Below are positions 1-6,291 of a stretch of 8,783 bases of DNA, piece after piece. Position 1 is the first letter of the stretch. Each line of letters starts with the position of its first letter. This DNA comes from an uncultured Clostridia bacterium. GTDB lineage: Bacteria > Bacillota > Clostridia > Oscillospirales > Ruminococcaceae. A model generated the notes under the pieces. It saw nothing but the letters and a program-made list of their open reading frames with translations. It made no database searches and had not been told where the DNA came from. Where the stretch lies: assembly GCA_937894185.1 (NCBI GenBank), contig CALCSA010000170.1:1-8783 (forward strand), written 5' to 3'. The translations under genes were made by a program, and so were the position numbers.

Positions 1-28
1 TTGGCCGGCCTTTGCCTTTCTCCCCTGC

Positions 29-1603
29 TCAACCGCCCTTTTGAGAGACGGCGTGCATCTGCTCCGGACCGGGGCGAAACCGCTGTAAAATCCAGACGAT
101 ATCCTTGCGGGTAATGCTCCCTACCGAGAGGAGCACCAACCCATACACCAAGCTGATGACCATAAGCCCCAGAGCCAAACTTTGCCACAGAGCCATCTCC
201 CCCAAAAGAGAGTAGTTGCACAGGGCCTTCCAGGTCTGACTGGCTGCCAGTGCCGCCAGCACAGGCTTAAACACCCAGTCGTTGATTCGCAGGGAAATGC
301 GGGTGATCTTCATGAGGCGGCCCAGATTGAGCAGGGAGGTGAACAAATTGCTGGCCACCACCATCCAGACAAAGCCCCAGACTCCCCACCGGGGAATCAG
401 CAGCCAGACCATCAGCACCCGCAGCAGGCAGTCCCCCACTGAATAGACGGCGCTGTGGGTTTGTTCCCCCATCCCCTGCAGAATGCTGACCACCACTGTC
501 TCGATACACATAAAGGGGCACAAGAATGCCATGGAGCGGAGCATCTCCCCCACCCGTGGGTCCTTGTAGACCACCACGCCAATCTCGTAAGAAAAGCTCA
601 TCAACAGGCAGACGATGAGAACCCCCAGAATCGAGGTCACCTGCAAAATCTTGCCGATCACCGATTCCAGCCTGCGCCGTTGAGACAGGGCATAAAGCCG
701 GGAAACCTCCGGCGTCAGGGTAATGACAAAGGCGGAAAGCAAACTCAACGGGAAGATGAGCAGGGGCATCACCATCCCCCGGAGCATGCCGTAGGTTCCG
801 GTGGCGTCGTCGTGGTTGCCGCCAAAGGCAGCCAGCCCCGAGACAATGAGAATATCCTCCCACAGGCGCAGGATGCTGCGGATGTAGTGGCTCACCGAAA
901 TGGGCAGGGCAAACCGCAGGATGCGCAGGTTGTATCCCCGGGTAAAATCTTGCTGCTGTTCCGGGTGCTTTCTGCGGTCAATCAGATATCCGGCCAAAGT
1001 GTAGACAAGGCAGACGCCTTCTCCCAAGGTGATTCCCAAAACCACCAGAGCGCAGCCCTCGGCAATTCCCTTGGAAAGCCCTGCCGACAGAGTGGTCATG
1101 ATGAATGCCATCTTAAAGAGCTGTTCGATCACTTGAGCCGACGCGGGAACCGCCACCCTGCGGCAGGCGATGAAGTAGCCTCTCAGACAGGCGCAGACCG
1201 AGAGGAAGGGCAGCCCCGGAGCCAGCAGCTTGAGGGAAAGAACGGTGCGGGCATCCCCCAGAATGTTGACGGCGATGGGGTCGGCAAAGAGGTAAAGGAT
1301 CAAGGCCACCACGCAGCTGAGAGTCAGGGACATGGCCACACTGCCAGACAGAATGCGCCGGGCGTTGCCTGTTTTGCCCCGGGCCAGCTCTTCTGCCGCC
1401 AGCTTGGACACCGCCGTGCTGATTCCAGAGGTGGCAAAGGTGATGCTCAGGGCGTAAACCGACATTACCAGAGAATAGAGCCCCATTCCCTGAGCCCCCA
1501 TGGTGTTGGAAAGATACACCCGGAACACAAATCCGATCAACCGGACAAACAGAGCCGAGGCGCTGAGCACAAGGGTGGAAAACATTATGTTTTGTCTCTT
1601 CAT
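29..1603 (-). CDS. SpoVB/MurJ-type polysaccharide (lipid-linked oligosaccharide) flippase
   Basis: Predicted 524-residue integral membrane protein of the MOP flippase superfamily, the group that includes SpoVB, YabM and MurJ, which move lipid-linked sugar precursors across the cytoplasmic membrane. By eye there are about 14 hydrophobic segments, starting at residues 9-30 and 42-62 and continuing to the C-terminus. The N-terminal pattern (MKRQ, then a helix ending in GFVFRVYLSNTMGAQGMGLY) and the GYFIACRRVAVPASAQVIEQ stretch (142-161) match SpoVB-like proteins, in which a GYFQ..-type loop and an IEQ motif are typical. The ATG at 1603 is the first start in frame because a TGA lies four codons upstream. 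Its AGAGGAG ribosome site (1616-1622) is about 12 nt away, which is long. It lies downstream of uvrB but behind a terminator, so it probably has its own promoter. The exact substrate (peptidoglycan lipid II, spore cortex or another polysaccharide) cannot be told from sequence. Family assignment is confident; the paralog is not. Confidence 0.9.
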   Translation of the reverse strand: MKRQNIMFSTLVLSASALFVRLIGFVFRVYLSNTMGAQGMGLYSLVMSVYALSITFATSGISTAVSKLAAEELARGKTGNARRILSGSVAMSLTLSCVVALILYLFADPIAVNILGDARTVLSLKLLAPGLPFLSVCACLRGYFIACRRVAVPASAQVIEQLFKMAFIMTTLSAGLSKGIAEGCALVVLGITLGEGVCLVYTLAGYLIDRRKHPEQQQDFTRGYNLRILRFALPISVSHYIRSILRLWEDILIVSGLAAFGGNHDDATGTYGMLRGMVMPLLIFPLSLLSAFVITLTPEVSRLYALSQRRRLESVIGKILQVTSILGVLIVCLLMSFSYEIGVVVYKDPRVGEMLRSMAFLCPFMCIETVVVSILQGMGEQTHSAVYSVGDCLLRVLMVWLLIPRWGVWGFVWMVVASNLFTSLLNLGRLMKITRISLRINDWVFKPVLAALAASQTWKALCNYSLLGEMALWQSLALGLMVISLVYGLVLLSVGSITRKDIVWILQRFRPGPEQMHAVSQKGG

Positions 1604-1708
1604 GGGCGGTATTCACTCCTCTTTGTTGGGGGAACCTTGGCGTTATCTGCCTGCGCCTTTGACGCAGCGACAGCTTCTTTTCTCCGGCTTAAAGCTGTAG
1701 AACAGTGC

Positions 1709-1725
1709 TACTCCAGTATATTCAG
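1709..1725 (-). promoter_or_regulatory. Possible promoter element upstream of the flippase gene
   Basis: The minus strand carries a TATACT hexamer (plus positions 1715-1720) that could be a -10 box about 110 nt upstream of the flippase start. No good -35 box is seen 16-18 nt further upstream. The surrounding 17 bp also resemble a stretch over the uvrB -35 region (3841-3856). Since a terminator stands between uvrB and this gene, some promoter is expected in 1604-1768, but this assignment is weak. Confidence 0.25.
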
Positions 1726-1768
1726 CCCGGGGAGTGAAATATTTGCCGTTTCGGGGAAGATGTCCCCC

Positions 1769-1825
1769 AAAAAAGACAAGAACCCTTGGCAACAACAATT
1801 GCTGTCACCAAGGGCTCCTGTCTTT
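1769..1825 (-). terminator. Rho-independent terminator of uvrB
   Basis: Read on the minus strand, just after the uvrB stop, an 18-bp stem forms between 1808-1825 and 1772-1789. All positions pair if two G-U wobbles are allowed. The loop is 18 nt, and the stem is followed by a run of six T residues (the T run includes the last bases of the stem). On the plus strand the distal side has only a short broken T run, so it acts mainly for uvrB. It separates uvrB from the flippase gene downstream. Confidence 0.9.
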
Positions 1826-1831
1826 GCAAGG

Positions 1832-3781
1832 CTACTCTCTGCCGCTTTTTATCTGCTCAATCTTGTCCCGCAGGTAGGCGGCGTGCTCGAACTCCAGCAG
1901 CTTGGCGGCGTTTTTCATCTCCGCTGTCAGCTGTTTGATCAGGGTGGATTTTTCTCTGGGGCTCATCTGCTTAAGGCGTTTGCCCTTGCGGTCTACATCG
2001 TCCTTGGAGGAAATCTCCAGAACATTCGCCACCTTCTTTTGGATGGTTTGAGGGACGATTCCGTGTTCCTGATTATGCCGCTGCTGAATTTCCCGGCGGC
2101 GGTAGGTTTCGGTGATGGCCCGCTCCATGGAAGGGGTGACCGAATCGGCGTACATAATCACCTTGCCTCCTGCGTTTCGGGCGGCCCGGCCAATGGTCTG
2201 GATCAAAGAGGTTTCCCCCCGCAAAAAGCCCTCCTTGTCGGCGTCAAAGATGGCCACCAGACTCACCTCGGGGATGTCCAAGCCTTCCCGCAGCAGGTTG
2301 ATTCCCACCAGTACATCAAATTCCCCCATGCGCAGATCCCGGACAATCTCCATCCGCTCAATGGTATCTACGTCGTGGTGCATATAGCGGATTTTGACAC
2401 CCAGATTGTGGAGGTAATCGGTTAAATCCTCCGCCATCTTCTTGGTCAGAGTAGTGATGAGGGTTCGCTCCCCCACCTCTACCCGGGCGCCTATTTCCAT
2501 CACCACATCGTCGATCTGGCCTTCTACCGGCCGCACCTCAATCTCCGGGTCCACAAGGCCGGTGGGGCGGATGATCTGCTCCACAATCTGCTGGGCGTGC
2601 TCCCGCTCAAAGGGGCCGGGGGTAGCGCTGACATACACCGTTTGATTGAACTTGCTGTAGAACTCATCAAAGTTAAGGGGGCGGTTGTCAAAGGCGGAGG
2701 GCAGCCGGAACCCATAGTCCACCAGATTCTTTTTCCGGGCGTAATCGCCGCCGTACATTCCCCGGGCTTGCGGCAAGGTCACGTGGCTTTCGTCAATGAA
2801 GAAGAGGAAGTCGTCGGGGAAGTAGTCAAAAAGGGTGAAGGGGGTGCACCCCGGCTGACGGCCCGCCAGCACCCGGTTATAGTTTTCGATCCCCGAGCAA
2901 AAGCCGATCTCTGTCAGCATTTCCATGTCGTAGTTGACCCGCTCGGCAATCCGCTGGGCTTCGATCAGCTTTCCTTCCCGCCGAAAGAACTGCACCCGCT
3001 CCTCCATCTCCTGCTTGATGTCCTCAATGCCCTTGAGCATTTGCTCCCGGGGCACAATATAGTGGGAGGCGGGATAGATAGCCACGTGGCCCACCACCGC
3101 CTTAATTTCCCCGGTGAGGGGGTTGACCTCGCTGATGCGGTCGATCTCATCCCCGAAAAATTCCACCCGAATGGCCTGCTCGTTCCAGTAGGCGGGGTAA
3201 ATTTCCACAATGTCCCCCCGCACCCGGAACTTGTTGCGGATAAAGTTTAAGTCGTTGCGCTCGTATTGGAGGTCCACCAATTTTTTGATCAGGTCCTCCC
3301 GGCTTCGTTCCATGCCCTGCCGCAGGGAAATGACCATCTCCCGGTAATCGATGGGGTCACCCAAGGTGTAAATGCAGCTGATGGAGGAAACAATAATCAC
3401 ATCCCGGCGCTCCGAAAGGGCCGAGGTGGCCGAGTGGCGCAGCCGCTCAATCTCGTCGTTGATGGAGCTGTCCTTGGCAATATAGGTGTCGGTGCCGGGA
3501 ATATAGCTGACAAAGTATTCCACCGCGTTGTCCGGGAAAAACTCCCGGAACTCGCTGCAAAGCTGGGCGGCAAGGGTTTTGTTGTGGGCCAGAACCAGAG
3601 TGGGCCGGTTGACCCGGGCGATGACGTTGGCCATGGTAAAGGTCTTGCCCGAACCGGTCACCCCCAGCAGAACCTGCTCCCGTTCACCCCGGTTGATCCC
3701 CTCTACCAGCCCTTTGATGGCCTTGGGCTGATCCCCGGTGGGCTGGTATTCCGACACCAGCCGAAAGGTGTTTTCCTTCAC
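1832..3781 (-). CDS. uvrB: UvrABC excinuclease subunit B, with an internal deletion in the beta-hairpin
   Basis: UvrB is the damage-verifying ATPase of nucleotide excision repair; UvrA loads it on DNA and it then recruits UvrC. From the GTG at 3781 the protein has 649 residues. Visible landmarks are Walker A GVTGSGKT (40-47), the DESH helicase box (330-333), TVYVSATPGP (381-390), the LLREGLDIPE helicase motif (497-506), QTIGRAARN (528-536) and a C-terminal UVR domain (about 610-646) for UvrC contact. I chose the GTG because family members start with this segment and an AAAGGAGGG site lies 6 nt upstream; the longer frame to 3922 would add 47 unrelated residues and run through the promoter. Oddity: after YFVSY (89-93) the sequence goes directly to IPGTDTY, skipping about nine residues normally present in the lesion-probing beta-hairpin. 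uvrA is not adjacent. The gene appears monocistronic, with its own promoter and terminator. Identity is certain; full repair activity is in doubt. Confidence 0.97.
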   Translation of the reverse strand: MKENTFRLVSEYQPTGDQPKAIKGLVEGINRGEREQVLLGVTGSGKTFTMANVIARVNRPTLVLAHNKTLAAQLCSEFREFFPDNAVEYFVSYIPGTDTYIAKDSSINDEIERLRHSATSALSERRDVIIVSSISCIYTLGDPIDYREMVISLRQGMERSREDLIKKLVDLQYERNDLNFIRNKFRVRGDIVEIYPAYWNEQAIRVEFFGDEIDRISEVNPLTGEIKAVVGHVAIYPASHYIVPREQMLKGIEDIKQEMEERVQFFRREGKLIEAQRIAERVNYDMEMLTEIGFCSGIENYNRVLAGRQPGCTPFTLFDYFPDDFLFFIDESHVTLPQARGMYGGDYARKKNLVDYGFRLPSAFDNRPLNFDEFYSKFNQTVYVSATPGPFEREHAQQIVEQIIRPTGLVDPEIEVRPVEGQIDDVVMEIGARVEVGERTLITTLTKKMAEDLTDYLHNLGVKIRYMHHDVDTIERMEIVRDLRMGEFDVLVGINLLREGLDIPEVSLVAIFDADKEGFLRGETSLIQTIGRAARNAGGKVIMYADSVTPSMERAITETYRRREIQQRHNQEHGIVPQTIQKKVANVLEISSKDDVDRKGKRLKQMSPREKSTLIKQLTAEMKNAAKLLEFEHAAYLRDKIEQIKSGRE

Positions 3782-3787
3782 TGCGCA

Positions 3788-3796
3788 CCCTCCTTT
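3788..3796 (-). promoter_or_regulatory. Ribosome binding site that fixes the uvrB GTG start
   Basis: The minus strand reads AAAGGAGGG followed by six bases and then GTG. This near-perfect Shine-Dalgarno match at good spacing supports the GTG at 3781 over any upstream start. Confidence 0.9.
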
Positions 3797-3818
3797 CGCA
3801 CGTTTGTTTACCTCAATG

Positions 3819-3847
3819 ATTGTACCACATGTCCGGGGAATACTCAA
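3819..3847 (-). promoter_or_regulatory. Sigma-A-type promoter of uvrB
   Basis: On the minus strand, TTGAGT (3842-3847) and TACAAT (3819-3824) are separated by exactly 17 bp. The -10 is preceded by TGG, which makes it an extended -10 (TGnTACAAT). Transcription would start near 3812 and give a leader of about 30 nt to the GTG. The spacer also carries a degenerate LexA-like sequence (3822-3835). Confidence 0.8.
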
Positions 3848-4016
3848 TATATTCAACAAGCACCGGAGCACACTATCAAGGAGGCGGATGGATTGCTTTC
3901 TTCTCAAAGGGTGGGGAAACACGCCTTCCGACAGCTATCCTTCCCCGGTTACTTGGTGATGAATCGGCAGTTTCCCGTTTTTTCCCAGCGCCGGACTGGT
4001 AATTAGAGCAAAGGAA

Positions 4017-4032
4017 TGGTAAAATAATACCA
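4017..4032 (+). promoter_or_regulatory. Possible rnr promoter (extended -10) overlapping an inverted repeat
   Basis: TGGTAAAAT (4017-4025) fits an extended -10 (TGnTAnAAT) in an AT-rich stretch, but no good -35 hexamer is visible about 17 bp upstream. The same bases form a perfect dyad, TGGTA-N6-TACCA (4017-4032), which could be an operator. A start of transcription near 4032 would leave a leader of about 58 nt before the rnr ATG. Confidence 0.4.
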
Positions 4033-4078
4033 ATATCTAATTTAATAAAATTTACCTTGGACCGATAACCAAAAAGGC

Positions 4079-4089
4079 AGGTGTCACCT
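4079..4089 (+). promoter_or_regulatory. rnr ribosome binding site within a short dyad
   Basis: AGGTG (4079-4083) lies 6 nt before the ATG at 4090 and matches the GGAGGTG part of the Shine-Dalgarno consensus. It is one arm of the dyad AGGTG-T-CACCT, which ends immediately before the ATG. A GTG at 4081 overlaps this site and therefore cannot use it, so ATG 4090 is the preferred start; ATG 4099 is a second possibility. Confidence 0.6.
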
Positions 4090-6198
4090 ATGGCGTCCAT
4101 GGAACAAAAGATTCTCAAGGCTCTGCGCCCTCAACAGGTACAGGGGTTGAGCAAAAAAACTCTGGCAAAAGCAGTGGGGCTTAAAAAAAAGCAGAAAGAG
4201 CGGTTTGTCACAGTTATTGACGAGCTGCTTTCTCAGGGCAAGCTGCTGGAACGGGCGGGCCGCTTCTTCCCTGCCGAAGGGCAGCGGATGGCCTATGCAA
4301 CCATCACCCGGGTCAGCGGAACCTTTGGCTTTGCCCGACCGGAAGAGGCGGAGCAGGATGTCTTTATCCCCGGGCGGATGCTGATGGGCTCCATGCCCGG
4401 CGACCGGGTGCTGCTGCGGATCAGCGCCGACAGCGGCGAGCTGGAAAAGGGCGAGGTATTTCGCATTGTGGAGGAGTCCCATCAGCCTTTTTCCGGAACC
4501 TTGCAGGTGGAAGGCGGCGTCTACGCCGTGCTGCCCGACCATTCCATGCGCTGGCCCCTGCCCGTGGTGCGGGGCGGCGTGATGAACGCCCGGCCGGGAG
4601 ACAAGGTGCTGGCGGAAATCGCCACCCGGGGCGAGCGCCACAGCGAGCATACCGCCCGGGTGATCACTACCTTTGGCAGTGCTCTTTCGGCGGCCTCCTG
4701 CTCCCTTGCGGTGCTGGCGGAGCTGGGGGTTCCCATTCAGTTTCCTGACGAGGTCAAGGAGCAGGCCCGGGCCATTGGCGCCTCCGCCGGGATTCACCCC
4801 AAGGAGATCGCCGCCCGGCTGGATTTGCGGGAGGAAATAATCTTCACCATCGACAGCGCCGATTCCAAGGATTTGGATGACGCTATTAGTCTGAAGAAGC
4901 TGCCCGGCGGCTGGGAACTGGGAGTTCACATCGCCGATGTCAGCCACTACGTCACCCCTAATTCCCCGCTGGATCAGGAGGCCTTTCAGCGGGGCACCTC
5001 GGTTTACTACGCCGACAGTGTGATTCCCATGCTGCCTCCCGAGCTTTCCAACGGCATCTGCTCCCTCAATCCGGGGGAGGACCGGCTGGCCTTTTCCTGC
5101 TTTGTAACCCTCAACTCCTCGGCTGTTATGACCGCCTACCAGTTCCGCAAAAGCGTGATCCGCTCCCGAGTCAAGGGGGTTTATAGCGAGCTCAACGCTC
5201 TGCTGGACGGCAGCGAGGATCCTGCCCTGCAGGAAAAGTACGCCGACATTCAAGAGATGCTTGTGGAAATGCAAAAGCTGGCCCAACTGCTGATTCGGAA
5301 CCGTCAGGCGGCGGGTAAGCTGGAATTGGAAAGCATTGAGGGTAAAATTGTATTGGATAAAGCCGGGGAGCCCATTGACGTTTATCCCCGGGAGCGTGGC
5401 TTCTGCGAGCGCCTGATCGAGGAGTTTATGCTGCTGGCCAACGAGGCTGCCGCCACCTTTGCCACCGAACACAAGCTTCCCTTTGTCTACCGGGTTCACG
5501 ACAATCCCTCCCCCGACAAGCTGGAGGAGCTTTATGAGGTGCTGGCCCGGCTGGGAGTCTCCTTCCGCAAGCCCAATCCCACTGCTATTTCCAAGGGGCT
5601 GGCCGATATCCTTAAGTCGGTAGAGGGTACCAAATACGCAGGCGTTATTGGTGTGTTGACTTTGCGCTCCATGGCCAAGGCAAAGTATTCCCATCAAAAT
5701 ACCGGGCATTTTGGGCTATCGTTAAAAAACTACGCCCACTTCACCTCCCCCATTCGGCGCTACCCGGACCTGACGGTCCACCGCATCCTCAGCGCCGCCC
5801 TCTCCCCCATGAAGAAGGAGAATCTGGTGCGCCACTACACCGCATTTGCCGCCCGGTCCGCCGAGCACTCCTTTCAGCGGGAGCTGGTGGCTGTCAACGC
5901 CGAGCGGGGCTGCGAGGCCTGCTACAAGGCAAGCTATATGGGTCGGTTTATCGGGCAGGAGTTTGAAGGCGTGGTGTCCGGCTGCACCGCCCACGGAGCT
6001 TACGTTCAGCTGCCCAACACCTGTGAGGGGCTGGTCAAGCTGGCGGATTTCCCACCGGGTGACTGGGGATTCGACGGCCAGATCGCCATTGTTAACGCCG
6101 TGAGAAAAGGCCGCATCCAATTGGGAGATACCGTCAAGGTAAAGGTGCTTTCCACCAATGTCTCCGCCGGGCAGATCGACTTTGCACTGGTGAAGTAG
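4090..6198 (+). CDS. rnr: Ribonuclease R (RNase II/RNB family 3'-5' exoribonuclease)
   Basis: RNase R degrades structured RNA from the 3' end in the cytoplasm and takes part in mRNA turnover, rRNA quality control and trans-translation. The 702-residue product shows an N-terminal winged-helix region (about 1-60), a first cold-shock domain with the TRVSGTFGFARPE signature (73-85), a second OB-like domain (about 130-200), an RNB catalytic domain (about 240-570) and a C-terminal S1 domain (about 622-702). The metal-binding aspartates in TIDSADSKDLDDA align with D201, D207, D209 and D210 of E. coli RNase II as D255, D261, D263 and D264. The SPIRRYPDLTVHR motif (553-565) is intact. The protein ends directly after the S1 domain and lacks the lysine-rich tail common in RNase R. 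It is the only plus-strand gene here, divergent from uvrB and convergent with pth. It is not flanked by smpB or secG, its frequent neighbours in Firmicutes. Confidence 0.96.
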   Translation: MASMEQKILKALRPQQVQGLSKKTLAKAVGLKKKQKERFVTVIDELLSQGKLLERAGRFFPAEGQRMAYATITRVSGTFGFARPEEAEQDVFIPGRMLMGSMPGDRVLLRISADSGELEKGEVFRIVEESHQPFSGTLQVEGGVYAVLPDHSMRWPLPVVRGGVMNARPGDKVLAEIATRGERHSEHTARVITTFGSALSAASCSLAVLAELGVPIQFPDEVKEQARAIGASAGIHPKEIAARLDLREEIIFTIDSADSKDLDDAISLKKLPGGWELGVHIADVSHYVTPNSPLDQEAFQRGTSVYYADSVIPMLPPELSNGICSLNPGEDRLAFSCFVTLNSSAVMTAYQFRKSVIRSRVKGVYSELNALLDGSEDPALQEKYADIQEMLVEMQKLAQLLIRNRQAAGKLELESIEGKIVLDKAGEPIDVYPRERGFCERLIEEFMLLANEAAATFATEHKLPFVYRVHDNPSPDKLEELYEVLARLGVSFRKPNPTAISKGLADILKSVEGTKYAGVIGVLTLRSMAKAKYSHQNTGHFGLSLKNYAHFTSPIRRYPDLTVHRILSAALSPMKKENLVRHYTAFAARSAEHSFQRELVAVNAERGCEACYKASYMGRFIGQEFEGVVSGCTAHGAYVQLPNTCEGLVKLADFPPGDWGFDGQIAIVNAVRKGRIQLGDTVKVKVLSTNVSAGQIDFALVK

Positions 6199-6236
6199 GC
6201 AGTCGACCCCATTGATGCTATATCTTTGTACCGCAA

Positions 6237-6269
6237 AAAAATCCCACCCTCCAAAGGGGTGGGATTTTT
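6237..6269. terminator. Bidirectional terminator between rnr and pth
   Basis: A 13-bp perfect stem (6237-6249 with 6257-6269) has an ATCCCACCC/GGGTGGGAT core and a 7-nt loop. On the plus strand it ends in five T residues; on the minus strand the T run is seven long (complement of 6235-6241). It therefore serves rnr from the left and the glmU-prs-pth unit from the right, as expected between convergent genes. Confidence 0.92.
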
Positions 6270-6291
6270 GATGGGCCAATTCCCCGGACTT

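Larger units (their letters stand above)
3782..4089. other. Divergent control region between uvrB and rnr
   Basis: This 308-bp stretch holds no convincing gene. Its left third carries the uvrB ribosome site and promoter. The middle (about 3860-3990) has coding-like base composition but only a 23-codon open frame (3888-3959) behind an AAGGAGG that is too close to its ATG. The right part (about 4001-4075) is clearly AT-rich and carries the likely rnr promoter with its inverted repeat. No tRNA, riboswitch or terminator was recognised in it. Confidence 0.7.

Noticed and set aside
3..10. A GGCCGGCC palindrome at the left edge
   Set aside because: It is an 8-bp GC palindrome (a rare-cutter restriction site) with no further structure. 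It lies in the 28 nt after the flippase stop, and no start codon for a downstream minus-strand gene is visible there.
1651..1666. An inverted repeat CTGCG-N6-CGCAG in the flippase leader
   Set aside because: The stem is 5 bp, it has no T run, and it is not placed on a recognisable promoter or on the ribosome site; it is likely to occur by chance in GC-rich DNA.
455..2425. A 656-codon open frame on the plus strand, antisense to the flippase gene and uvrB
   Set aside because: It runs antisense through two well-supported genes and straight through the uvrB terminator. Its translation is rich in Q, H, G and P with no recognisable domain, and no ribosome site was found. It is a by-product of GC-rich codon use on the other strand.
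3782..3922. A 47-residue N-terminal extension of uvrB
   Set aside because: It would require translation from upstream of the clear -35/-10 promoter, and the extra residues do not resemble UvrB. The GTG at 3781 has an excellent ribosome site.
3888..3959. A 23-codon plus-strand frame (MDCFLLKGWGNTPSD...) behind an AAGGAGG
   Set aside because: The AAGGAGG is only 3 nt from the ATG, no promoter is seen upstream, the peptide has no leader-peptide features such as a run of regulatory codons, and there is no attenuator-like structure after it.
4084..5709. A 541-codon open frame on the minus strand, antisense to rnr
   Set aside because: It is fully contained in rnr, whose domains and catalytic residues are intact. 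Its composition is low in complexity (G, Q, H, L rich) and it resembles no family I know.
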